From: Variovorax brevis
Lineage (GTDB): Bacteria > Pseudomonadota > Gammaproteobacteria > Burkholderiales > Burkholderiaceae_C
NCBI RefSeq assembly: GCF_030317105.1
Contig: NZ_JASZYG010000001.1
Location: 496,001 to 560,000, forward strand
DNA: 64,000 nt
Reading direction: 5' to 3'
The notes under the pieces are model-generated. The model was not told where the DNA came from, did no database searches, and was given only the letters and a program-made list of their open reading frames with translations. Position 1 is the stretch's first letter, and every line of letters starts with the position of its first letter. Both the position numbers and the translations under genes were made by a program. Positions 56,420 through 64,000 of the stretch are shown here, one piece after another.

Positions 56420-57181
56420 TCAGGGCATGATCTGCCCGCCGTTCACCTCGATCACCTGCCCCGTCACGTAGCCGCTGGCCGATTCGCTGGCCAGGAACAG
56501 GAAGGCGCCGGTGCATTCCTGCGCCGTGCCCAGGCGGCCCATGGGGATCGCATTGGCAAAGTTCTTCAGCACCTCGGCGCTGGAATGCCCGTCATGGAAC
56601 GGCGTTTCGATGACGCCCGGCGCCACCGCGTTGACGCGGATCTTGTCCTTGACCAGTTCCTTGGCCATCGTGCGCGTGATGGTCGAGATGAAACCCTTGC
56701 AGGCGGCATACAAGCCCGCACCCGGTCCACCGCCCGTGCGCGCGGCCTGCGAAGTCACGTTGATGATGGTGCCGCCGCCGCCGGCCGACATCAGCGGAAT
56801 CACACGCCGACTCACCGCGACGACCGAACGCGCGTTCAGGCGGAACACCGCCTCGATGTAGTCGTCGTCCGCATCCACGATGGGCGAACGCTTGACGAAT
56901 CCGCCCGCGTTGTTGATGAGCACGTCGATGCGCCCGAAAGCCTCGTGCACGGTGTTGACCATGCGGTCGACGCTGGCCGTGTCCGTGACGTCGGCCTGCA
57001 CGAGCAAGGCCTTGCCGCCAGCGGCTTCCACGTCGCGCGCCACGCCTTCGGCCTCGCTTCGGCTGCCGCGGTAGTGCACCGCGACGCGCGCGCCGGCGGC
57101 GCCCAGTTCACGCGCCACGGCAGCGCCGATGCCGCTGCTGGCGCCCGTGATCAATACGGCCTTGTTCTTCAGATCGTTCAT
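56420..57181 (-). CDS. short-chain dehydrogenase/reductase
   Basis: A 253-residue SDR with the cofactor motif TGASSGIG (12-19), NNAG (90-93), and catalytic S144, Y158 and K162 in LYAACKG. The C-terminal SGYVTGQVIEVNGGQ is standard. FabG-like reductases act on 3-oxoacyl-CoA or related ketones. It follows a LysR gene in the same orientation 55 bp downstream and is probably part of the island's pathway. Confidence 0.87.
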   Translation of the reverse strand: MNDLKNKAVLITGASSGIGAAVARELGAAGARVAVHYRGSRSEAEGVARDVEAAGGKALLVQADVTDTASVDRMVNTVHEAFGRIDVLINNAGGFVKRSPIVDADDDYIEAVFRLNARSVVAVSRRVIPLMSAGGGGTIINVTSQAARTGGGPGAGLYAACKGFISTITRTMAKELVKDKIRVNAVAPGVIETPFHDGHSSAEVLKNFANAIPMGRLGTAQECTGAFLFLASESASGYVTGQVIEVNGGQIMP

Positions 57182-57236
57182 GTCGGTTTGTCTTTCCTGT
57201 GCGTTGAAGAAAAAGAAGCCACCGCCATGCAGCGAG

Positions 57237-58151
57237 TCAGAGCGCAGCGGCTGTGGCTTCGAGTTGAGAAAGGCGCCGGGCCATGCGCCCGACGAAGTTC
57301 TGCGTGACGTGCGGCAGCACGCGCTGCGTCGGCACGATGATTCCCACGTGCAGGTCGTTGAGCACCGGCAGTTCGAAGGGCCGCCACAGCAATTCGCCGC
57401 GCTTGAGCTCCTCGATGAAGGCGATCTTCGAAAAGCACGAGATGCCCTTGCCGCCCATGATGAGGCGCTTGAGCAGCGGCGTGGAATTGCAGGTCGCGGC
57501 AGGCTCCATGTCGTCCCAGAAGGCGGCGAACTCCGGCGAGAGCGAACCGCTCAGCACCGGGTACGAGCTCGATCGCAGGAAGGGGTACTTGGCGCACTCC
57601 TTCAGGGACACGCTGGCGTTCTTGGCCAATGGATGACCCGGCGGCATCACCAGCCCGATGGGCAGGCGCGCCAGGCTCACGGCCGTCACGCCACCCGGCA
57701 GGCGGCTCACGAAAGACAGCCCCACGTCCACCTGCCCCGACATCACCAGTTGCGGCACTTCCATCGGCTGGATCGAGGTGATGGTGTACGTCACCGCAGG
57801 GAAGATCTGCAAAAACTCCTCGACCGCGGACGGGAGCATCTCCTCGAAGAAGGAGTCCATCGCCGCGACCTTGACGTGGCCGGTGCGCTCGCCCTTGAGC
57901 GCATCGAGTTCGGTGCGCATCACCTGGAACTGGTGCAGCGTTTCCTGGGCGTGCTTGAGCAAACGCTCGCCGGCAGGGTTCAGGCGCAAGCCGGTGGGCA
58001 GCCGGTCGAACAGCTCCACGCCCAGTTCGTCTTCCAGCTTGTGGATCTGCCGGTTGACGGCGCTCGCGGCCACATAGAGCCGCTCCGAGGCCTTGCGGAC
58101 GGAGCCGCAGCTCGCCACCTCGATGAAGTACTTCAGGACACTGGCGTGCAT
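57237..58151 (-). CDS. LysR-family transcriptional regulator within the catabolic island
   Basis: A 304-residue LysR-type protein with a helix-turn-helix (about 1-60: VLKYFIEVASCGSVRKASERLYVAASAVNRQIHKLEDE) and an effector domain. The recognition helix AASAVNRQIHKLE differs from the common QPALSRQI. It is embedded in the minus-strand run rather than divergent, which is unusual for LysR genes. It likely senses the pathway substrate or a CoA derivative. Confidence 0.9.
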   Translation of the reverse strand: MHASVLKYFIEVASCGSVRKASERLYVAASAVNRQIHKLEDELGVELFDRLPTGLRLNPAGERLLKHAQETLHQFQVMRTELDALKGERTGHVKVAAMDSFFEEMLPSAVEEFLQIFPAVTYTITSIQPMEVPQLVMSGQVDVGLSFVSRLPGGVTAVSLARLPIGLVMPPGHPLAKNASVSLKECAKYPFLRSSSYPVLSGSLSPEFAAFWDDMEPAATCNSTPLLKRLIMGGKGISCFSKIAFIEELKRGELLWRPFELPVLNDLHVGIIVPTQRVLPHVTQNFVGRMARRLSQLEATAAAL

Positions 58152-58181
58152 CAGGCAGCCCTCCTCCCTGAAGATGCGCCT

Positions 58182-58511
58182 TCATGCAGCTTTGGCAATG
58201 GGGATTTCGCGCCCGATGGCCGGGTGGTCGCAAGGCACGCGGCGGCCTTCCGCCCCGCCGGGCGAACCCAGTGCGCTGACCTCGAAGAACTCGCGATTGA
58301 TCGCCGTGTAGTGGGCCATTTCGGGCGGCAGCCGAAACTCTTCGTAGATGGCCTGTACCGGACAGGCCGACACGCAAACGCCGCAGTCGATGCATTCATC
58401 GGGGTGAATGTACAGAGTGCGCGCGCCTTCGTAGATGCAATCGACCGGGCAGACGGGCACGCAGGCACCGTCCTTGCAGTCGATGCAGGCCGTGGTGATG
58501 ACGTGTGCCAT
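58182..58511 (-). CDS. FdxA-like 7Fe/8Fe ferredoxin
   Basis: A 109-residue ferredoxin. Nine Cys are visible: C9, C12, C17, C21 and C25 in the N-terminal part (CPVDCIYEG) and C40, C43, C46, C50 in [12 protein letters not shown]. This is the FdxA pattern binding a 3Fe-4S or 4Fe-4S cluster plus a 4Fe-4S cluster. It carries electrons for an unidentified partner, possibly the nearby FAD oxidoreductase. It follows the crotonase gene in the same operon. Confidence 0.92.
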   Translation of the reverse strand: MAHVITTACIDCKDGACVPVCPVDCIYEGARTLYIHPDECIDCGVCVSACPVQAIYEEFRLPPEMAHYTAINREFFEVSALGSPGGAEGRRVPCDHPAIGREIPIAKAA

Positions 58512-58543
58512 GGCATGAACCCCTGGTTGACCGTGCGTGCCGC

Positions 58544-59320
58544 TCAGCGGCCCTTCCAGACCGGCTTGCGTTTCTGCTGGAACGCGAGCACGCCTTCGTT
58601 CGAATCCTCGGACCGCAAGGCATCCACCAGCGCGGGCAGGCGCATGCCGTGGGCCTGCGATGGCGAGAGCTGGGCCGTCTGGCGCACCACCTGCTTGATG
58701 GCCTTGAGCGACAGCGGCGCGCAGGCGAGCAACTGTTGCACCCAGCGGTCGACTGCGCCGTCGAGTTCCACACGCGCAACGACCTCGTTGATGAGGCCCA
58801 TTTCCAGCGCGCGCTTGGCCTTGATGCGCTGGCCGGTGAGCATCATGCCCATCGCCTGGCGATAAGGAATCTGGCGTTGCAGCAGGAGCATGCCGCCGTC
58901 CAGCGGAAGCCGGCCCACCAGCGGCTCGGGCAGGCCGAAGCTCGCCTCTTCGCAGGCCACGACCAGGTCGCAGCCCAGCACCATCTCGAAGCCGCCGCCG
59001 AGCGCAAAGCCGTTGACCTTGGCGATGACCGGCACGTTGAGCGTCTCGCGCAGCGCGATGCCGCCGAAGCCGCCCGGACGCGACGCGGCCCAGTACTCCA
59101 CGCCCTTGAGGTTCGAGGTGTTCTTGAGGTCGGCGCCGGCGCAGAACGAACGCTCGCCCGTGCCGGTGAGCACCACGACGCGCACGTCGTCGCGCTTTTC
59201 GATGTCTTCCCAGATGCGGATCAGCTCCGCCTCCGTCGGCAGGTCGACGGCGTTGAGCACGTCGGGCCGGTCGATGGTGACGGTTGCGACGTTGTTTGCG
59301 ACTTCGTAGATCACGCTCAT
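58544..59320 (-). CDS. enoyl-CoA hydratase/isomerase family protein
   Basis: A 258-residue crotonase. The oxyanion-hole region is [13 protein letters not shown]. The two active-site Glu regions are [11 protein letters not shown] and [16 protein letters not shown]. The ATG overlaps the CoA-transferase stop (ATGA). It probably hydrates or isomerises the CoA ester produced by that transferase. Confidence 0.9.
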   Translation of the reverse strand: MSVIYEVANNVATVTIDRPDVLNAVDLPTEAELIRIWEDIEKRDDVRVVVLTGTGERSFCAGADLKNTSNLKGVEYWAASRPGGFGGIALRETLNVPVIAKVNGFALGGGFEMVLGCDLVVACEEASFGLPEPLVGRLPLDGGMLLLQRQIPYRQAMGMMLTGQRIKAKRALEMGLINEVVARVELDGAVDRWVQQLLACAPLSLKAIKQVVRQTAQLSPSQAHGMRLPALVDALRSEDSNEGVLAFQQKRKPVWKGR

Positions 59321-60486
59321 ACGGTCACCACCTCGACCAGTGCGCGGGCTTCGGCCAGCACTTCTTCCGTGTGCTGCCCGAGCCGCGGCGGCTCGCGGCG
59401 AATGCCCGTCGTGGCGCCGGACATCTGGATCGGGCTGGCGACGAACTTGTATGGCCGCCCGCCGGCGTCTCCGCCTTCCAGGATCATCTGGTTGTGCAGG
59501 GTCTGCGGATCGACCAGCGCCTCGCGCATGTCGCGCACGGCGGCCGAGAGCAAGTCTTGTTCTTCGAGACGCGTCAGCCAGTATTCCTGCGTGTTGCTGG
59601 CAAAACGCTCGCGGAAGATGGCGTGCAGTTCAGCCTTGTGCTTGAACTGCGCCTGCAGGTCGGCAAAGCGCGGGTCTTGCGACAGGTCGTCGATTTCCAG
59701 CGCCGTGCAGATGTCGCGCAGCGGATGCTGCTTGAATGCGCCCACCAGCACCAGCGCGCCCGTTTGCGTCTCGAACACGCCCGACAGCGGCATCGCAGCC
59801 CAGTTGACCTCGGAGTCCTCCATCATGATCATCGCGGCCTCCTGCATCTGCATGGCCAGCATGGAGTTGTAGAGGGAGACAGCCACCTTCTGGCCTTCGC
59901 CGGTGCGTTCGCGTTGCAGCAGCGCGAACAGGATGCCCTGCACCATGTGCATGCCCGCCGTGTAGTCGGCCAGTGCCGTCGGGTAGATGGAAATCGGAAT
60001 CGACGCATCCGCGCGCCGCGCCATCACGCCCGTCAGCGCTTGCGCCAGAACGTCCTGCCCGCCCTTGTGCGAATACGGTCCCGTCTCGCCAAAGCCGGTG
60101 CCCACGGCGTAGATGATGCGCGGGTTCAGCCGCTTGCAATCCTCGTAGCCCAGGCCCAGTCGCTCCATCACGCCAGCGCGGAAGTTGTTGGTGACCACGT
60201 CGGCATCGGCGATCAGCGCCTTCACCAGGTCCACCTGCGCCGGGTCGCGCAGGTCGATTTCAACGCTGCGCTTGTTGCGGTTCAGGCTGCAGAAGATCGG
60301 GTTGTCATGACCAGCGACCGGTGCGAAGGTCGAGCGGCTCAGGTCGCCCGCGCCCTTGCGCTCGATCTTGATCACGTCGGCGCCGTGGTCGGCCAGCATC
60401 TGCGTGCAGACGGGGCCCATCATCACCTGCGTGAAGTCGATGACGCGGATGCCGGCGAGCGGCAGGGTTTGTTGTGCTGTCGACAT
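59317..60486 (-). CDS. CaiB/BaiF-family (class III) CoA transferase
   Basis: A 389-residue class III CoA transferase: [36 protein letters not shown] at the N-terminus, [11 protein letters not shown], and the likely catalytic Asp in [13 protein letters not shown]. It activates a carboxylate by CoA transfer. The ATG at 60486 overlaps the FAD-oxidoreductase stop by one base; a GTG one codon earlier is possible. It is central in the right-hand island. Confidence 0.92.
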   Translation of the reverse strand: MSTAQQTLPLAGIRVIDFTQVMMGPVCTQMLADHGADVIKIERKGAGDLSRSTFAPVAGHDNPIFCSLNRNKRSVEIDLRDPAQVDLVKALIADADVVTNNFRAGVMERLGLGYEDCKRLNPRIIYAVGTGFGETGPYSHKGGQDVLAQALTGVMARRADASIPISIYPTALADYTAGMHMVQGILFALLQRERTGEGQKVAVSLYNSMLAMQMQEAAMIMMEDSEVNWAAMPLSGVFETQTGALVLVGAFKQHPLRDICTALEIDDLSQDPRFADLQAQFKHKAELHAIFRERFASNTQEYWLTRLEEQDLLSAAVRDMREALVDPQTLHNQMILEGGDAGGRPYKFVASPIQMSGATTGIRREPPRLGQHTEEVLAEARALVEVVTV

Positions 60487-61865
60487 CACGCGGCCTCTGC
60501 GAACGATCGGGCGATCTCGGGCACGTCGGCGTTCGGACCCTTCTGGTCGCCAGGATCGGCGCCCTGGGCGCGCAACACGCGCTGCAGCTTGCCGATGTCG
60601 ACGTTGCGCACCGACACGCCTGCGTCGAGTGCCAGCGCTGCAGCGGTGCCGGTGGCCTCGCCCATCGCCATGCAGGGCGGGATCTCGCGGGAGATCTTCT
60701 GCGCTGCCGACGTCGATGAGTAGTGGCGACCTGCCACCAGCAGGTTCTCCACACTGCGCGGCACCAGCGTGCGGTAGGGGTAGTAGTAGTCGCGGCCACG
60801 CGCCACGCTGTCTTCGAAGCGGGTGCGCTGGGCCACGTCTTCCTTCGACATGACGTACTCGCCTTCGAGCAGACGCGTCTGGCGGATGCCGGTCTGCGGC
60901 GCCATGTCGATCATGTAGCAGTTCTTGAAGCCCGGCAGCTTGCCGCGGATGAACTCGATCACCTTGTGGATGGTGTTGCGGCCCTGGATTTCAGCGCGCG
61001 TCAGGTCGGCCACCTTCAGGCCGTCCAGTCCCGCCATGTGCGGGCAGTTGCACCACACGACGCCCGGCAGCGGCGTCTTGAGCCACCAGCTGTCCCACGC
61101 GCCGCCGAGCATGTGCTTGACTTCGCGGTCGATCGCCATGAAGGCGGCGGGCTCTTCGTATTCGAAGCGCTCGGCCTCCTCGGTGTCGACGCCGCCCAGG
61201 CGGAAGACCGTCGTCACGATGTAGGCACCGCTGATGTGCGGTGCGCCGGCCGATGCGGCCACGTCCAGGTCGCCAGTGGTGTCGATCACGACCTTGCCCA
61301 GGATGGCTTCACGGCCGCCCTTGGTTTCGCAGACCACGCCCTTGACCTTGCCCTCTTCCACCAGCGTGCGCGAGAACCACGAGTGCAGGCGCAGGTTGAT
61401 GCCGGCTTCCTGCACCATCTCCAGCGACGCGCGCTTGAACGCGTCCGGGTCGAAGGCGGCGGCAAAGCAGATGGGGTGCGGCTTTTCCTTGCTGTGGAAG
61501 TCGAAGGTGCCCCAGCGCTTCCAGCGGCGCACGGATTCGGGCAGGGTGCCCCACTCGTGCTGCTTGGGGTATTCGGCCAGGCCGTGCGAGGCCATGCGCT
61601 CGATCATCTCCATGCAGATGCCGCGCACCGAGATCTCTTTCTGGTGGCTGTCCCACATGTCGTCGAGCACCAGCACCATGCCGCCCGAAGCGAGGCCGCC
61701 CAGGTGGTTGTAGCGCTCCAGCAGCGTTACGCTGGCACCGTTGCGTGCAGCGGCCAGTGCCGCGGCCTGGCCGGCGGGACCACCGCCGACAACGACCACA
61801 TCCGATTCGGCTGCGACACGAACGTCGTGCGCAGACTCTTGCATCCAATCGCCAATGCGGCTCAT
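60486..61865 (-). CDS. FAD-dependent oxidoreductase (FAD_oxidored/HdrA-like)
   Basis: A 459-residue flavoprotein. The dinucleotide motif is VVVVGGGPAGQAAALAAARNG (23-43), followed by ERYNHLGGLASGGMV. The central part has GKVVIDTTGDLDVAASAGAPH and the C-terminal VENLLVAGRHYSSTSAA and MGEATGTAAALA closes the FAD site. This is the FAD_oxidored (PF12831) group, whose substrates are mostly unknown. A clear AGGAG precedes the ATG at 61865. It is 83 bp downstream of the ABC permease gene. It probably oxidises the imported compound before CoA activation. Confidence 0.88.
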   Translation of the reverse strand: MSRIGDWMQESAHDVRVAAESDVVVVGGGPAGQAAALAAARNGASVTLLERYNHLGGLASGGMVLVLDDMWDSHQKEISVRGICMEMIERMASHGLAEYPKQHEWGTLPESVRRWKRWGTFDFHSKEKPHPICFAAAFDPDAFKRASLEMVQEAGINLRLHSWFSRTLVEEGKVKGVVCETKGGREAILGKVVIDTTGDLDVAASAGAPHISGAYIVTTVFRLGGVDTEEAERFEYEEPAAFMAIDREVKHMLGGAWDSWWLKTPLPGVVWCNCPHMAGLDGLKVADLTRAEIQGRNTIHKVIEFIRGKLPGFKNCYMIDMAPQTGIRQTRLLEGEYVMSKEDVAQRTRFEDSVARGRDYYYPYRTLVPRSVENLLVAGRHYSSTSAAQKISREIPPCMAMGEATGTAAALALDAGVSVRNVDIGKLQRVLRAQGADPGDQKGPNADVPEIARSFAEAA

Positions 61866-61948
61866 AGAAATCTCCTGTATGAAATAACGAGGTGGGACGG
61901 CGGGGAATGTTGGTGTCGCCGTCCGCGATGCACTGATGTCTTCTTGAC

Positions 61949-62800
61949 TCAGTGCGAGGTGTCTTCGGGATGCCAGCGGATGATCAAACGCTCGGCCACG
62001 GTGACCAGCAGGAAGAACAGTCCGGACAAGGTGGCGCTCATCACGATCGCGGCGTAGAGCAGCGGCGAATCGAAGTTGAAGGTGGCCTGCAGGATCATGG
62101 CGCCGATGCCGACCGTGGCACCCACCCATTCACCGACCACCGCACCGATCACGCACATCGACGCTGCAATGCGCAAGGCCGAGAACAGATAGGGCAAGGC
62201 GTTGAGCAAGCGCAGGCGGAAGAAGATCTCCGTCTTGCTGGCCGACAGCACGCGCATCAACTCCATCGCCTGCGGGTTCACGGACTCCAGCCCGCGCACC
62301 ATGTTCACCAGCGTCGGAAAGAAGCACACCAGCGCAGCGATGGTGATCTTCGGCTCCATGCCGTTGCCCATGATCAGAACGAGCACCGGGGCCTTGGCCA
62401 CCAGCGGAATCGCGTTGAACATCAGCACGACGGGAAAGAAGATGTCTTGCAGCGTCTTGTTGTGCACGAAGATCGTCGCAATGGCGATGGCCGCCAGGTT
62501 GCCCAGCAGGAAGCCGCCCGCTGCTTCCAGCGCCGTGGGAATCAGGTTGTCGAGCAGCACGGCGCGCTTGGCGTAGAGCGTTTCGACCACCGCCCATGGC
62601 GAAGGTGCAATGAAGGGCTTGACGTCGAAGATCGCAATCACCGCCCACCACAGCAACAGCAAACCGCTGATGCCGAGCGCCGGCAGGATGCGACGACGCC
62701 ACAGGCGCCGGCGACGCGCAGCCGCCCACTTCAGGTATTCGGCGTCGACGGGCGTTTGGGGCAGGACGGCCACGGGAGTCTCGAGGGAACTGGTTGTCAT
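61949..62800 (-). CDS. ABC transporter permease (SsuC/TauC-like)
   Basis: A 283-residue inner-membrane permease with about six membrane segments. The cytoplasmic EAA-type loop is ELMRVLSASKTEIFFRLRLLNALPYL. It belongs to the nitrate/sulfonate/taurine group of importers. It is followed by the FAD oxidoreductase gene and preceded, 11 bp away, by the ATPase gene. The system likely imports the substrate of the downstream enzymes. Confidence 0.92.
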   Translation of the reverse strand: MTTSSLETPVAVLPQTPVDAEYLKWAAARRRRLWRRRILPALGISGLLLLWWAVIAIFDVKPFIAPSPWAVVETLYAKRAVLLDNLIPTALEAAGGFLLGNLAAIAIATIFVHNKTLQDIFFPVVLMFNAIPLVAKAPVLVLIMGNGMEPKITIAALVCFFPTLVNMVRGLESVNPQAMELMRVLSASKTEIFFRLRLLNALPYLFSALRIAASMCVIGAVVGEWVGATVGIGAMILQATFNFDSPLLYAAIVMSATLSGLFFLLVTVAERLIIRWHPEDTSH

Positions 62801-62811
62801 GGCAGCAGGCC

Positions 62812-63594
62812 TCAGCAGGTTTCCAGCACGCGGCGCAGGTGCGCCGTGAGCTGCACGAATTCAGGCGTCTCGCGGATGTCGAGCGTGCGGTCTTCCGGCA
62901 GGTTGACGGGCACGATCTCGCGCACGCGGCCGGGGTTGGCGGCGAGCATCAGCACGCGCTGACCGAGGAAGGCCGCCTCGTGGATGCTGTGCGTCACGAA
63001 GAGGATGGTCACGCCCGTGTCTTTCCAGACCTTGCGGATTTCCTCGTTGAGCCGGTCACGCGTAATCTCGTCGAGCGCACCGAAGGGCTCGTCCATCAGC
63101 AGGATCTTCGGGTCGCTGGCGAGTGCGCGGGCAATCGAGACGCGTTGGCGCTGGCCACCCGACATCTCGTGCGGCCAGGCGTTGGCGCGGTCTTTCAGGC
63201 CGACGAGTTCGAGCAGTTCCTGCGGCGAACGGCGACCCTTGCGGCTCGCGCCCTTGCCCACTTGCAGCGGCAACTCGACGTTCTGCAGCGCGGTGCGCCA
63301 GGGCAGCAGCGCGGCGTCCTGGAACACGAAGCCGATGTCACGGTTCTTGCGCGCGATCTCCGGCGTGGTGGAGAGCACGTCGATGCTGCCGCGGCTCGGC
63401 TCCAGCAGGTCGGCCACGACGCGCAGGAAGGTCGACTTGCCGCAACCCGAGGGACCGAGCAGCGTCAGGAATTCGCCTTGCGCCACATCGAGGTCGAGGC
63501 TCTTGATGGCGGTGACGTCGCGACGCTCCGTGAAGAAGCGCATGCCGATGTCGCGGCAGCTGATCGCCGGTGTGGCGTTCATGACGGCGGACAT
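62812..63594 (-). CDS. ABC transporter ATP-binding protein (SsuB/TauB-like)
   Basis: A 260-residue ATPase. Walker A is GPSGCGKS (47-54), the signature is MSGGQRQRVSIARAL, and Walker B is ILLMDEPFGALDE. It powers import with the neighbouring permease. The ATG at 63594 starts 3 bp after the substrate-binding-protein stop; MNATP at 63582 is an alternative. It is typical of nitrate/sulfonate/taurine or NMT1-type systems. Confidence 0.93.
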   Translation of the reverse strand: MSAVMNATPAISCRDIGMRFFTERRDVTAIKSLDLDVAQGEFLTLLGPSGCGKSTFLRVVADLLEPSRGSIDVLSTTPEIARKNRDIGFVFQDAALLPWRTALQNVELPLQVGKGASRKGRRSPQELLELVGLKDRANAWPHEMSGGQRQRVSIARALASDPKILLMDEPFGALDEITRDRLNEEIRKVWKDTGVTILFVTHSIHEAAFLGQRVLMLAANPGRVREIVPVNLPEDRTLDIRETPEFVQLTAHLRRVLETC

Positions 63595-63597
63595 TTC

Positions 63598-64000
63598 TTA
63601 GGCCACCTTCGTCCGCGCTGCCGAAGTCGCCTTCAGCGCGTCGAGCGTGATGACGTCTTCCAGCTTCGGCGTCTTGGCAGTGAACTGGCCCAGGTCCGAA
63701 TACAGGCTGATCTGCGACTGCCACACGGCCGGGTCCATCGTGCCCCAGCCCTGGGTCGCTGCCTGTCCGCCGAGTGCGTACTCGAGCATGACGTCGATGG
63801 CCGCGCGTTCATCTTCGCGCTTGAGGTTCGGATATTCCTTGATCAACAGGTCAGCCGCTTCATCGCGGTTGGCCTTGGCGTGCAGCCAGCCGCGCGAAGT
63901 GGCACGCAGGAAGGCCTCGATGACCTTGGGTTGCTTCTCCAGCGTTGTGGTCGATGCGTAGTACGGCAGCGCGTAGAGCTGCACGCCGGCATCCCACAGC
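63598..64000 (-). CDS. ABC transporter substrate-binding protein (NMT1/SsuA-like), partial
   Basis: The C-terminal 134 residues of a periplasmic binding protein; the gene runs off the right edge and its 5' end is outside the window. Visible features are ALPYYASTTTLEKQPKVIEAFLRATSRGWLHAKANRDEAADLL and MDPAVWQSQISLYSDLG, typical of the NMT1/SsuA family. It is immediately upstream of the ATPase and permease genes, so it is the ligand-binding component of the importer. Confidence 0.85.
   Translation of the reverse strand, partial: LWDAGVQLYALPYYASTTTLEKQPKVIEAFLRATSRGWLHAKANRDEAADLLIKEYPNLKREDERAAIDVMLEYALGGQAATQGWGTMDPAVWQSQISLYSDLGQFTAKTPKLEDVITLDALKATSAARTKVA

Overview
The window is GC-rich, densely coded betaproteobacterial DNA. 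It most resembles a Comamonadaceae chromosome such as Variovorax. The basis is several solitary Bug-type periplasmic receptors, many CoA-linked catabolic genes with LysR regulators, and a housekeeping block ygfZ-mltG-tmk-holB-pilZ with tatD. This is inference from gene content; no rRNA or tRNA gene was recognised.

Layout. 0.1-2.3 kb: a LuxR-type quorum-sensing regulator without a visible luxI, an unrecognised protein, and a receiver-only response regulator. 2.4-6 kb: a Bug receptor coupled to an argininosuccinate-lyase-like C-N lyase, divergent from a LysR gene, with a perfect T-N11-A box between them. 6-11.3 kb: L-idonate and gluconate 5-dehydrogenases, a remnant of a third dehydrogenase, a LysR gene, and a carboxymuconolactone-decarboxylase-like plus amidohydrolase pair. 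11.4-20 kb: acyl-CoA catabolism (two crotonases, a frameshifted 3-hydroxyacyl-CoA dehydrogenase, a GST, a CaiB-type CoA transferase, an acyl-CoA dehydrogenase and two Bug receptors). 20.3-25.8 kb: a large Pls-type membrane non-ribosomal peptide synthetase followed by an MHS-family transporter. 26-30 kb: a lipocalin-like hydrolase, a GNAT protein, a PhaE/PhaC-like PHA synthase pair and an ankyrin protein.

30-37 kb: the tatD / pilZ-holB-tmk-mltG / ygfZ block, with a divergent paaX-like and crotonase pair lying between tatD and pilZ. 37-42.4 kb: a trimeric autotransporter adhesin of 1803 residues that starts at TTG and has a modular Ser/Thr-rich repetitive stalk. 43-46.6 kb: a thioesterase-GNAT fusion, an HSL-type esterase, an iron alcohol dehydrogenase and a CHRD lipoprotein. 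46.6-50.3 kb: a Bug receptor divergent from a cobalt-type nitrile hydratase operon that ends in two hotdog thioesterases. 50-55 kb: a small membrane protein, a patatin, Tex and a 2-hydroxyacid dehydrogenase. 55.3-64 kb: one minus-strand catabolic island (ABC importer, FAD oxidoreductase, CoA transferase, crotonase, ferredoxin, LysR, SDR and Gfo/Idh oxidoreductase) that continues past the right edge.

The most interesting items are the Pls-like synthetase with its transporter, the uncharacterised island at the right end, the lyase/receptor/LysR module, the adhesin stalk with exact 87-bp repeats, and the 7-bp triplication that breaks the 3-hydroxyacyl-CoA dehydrogenase.
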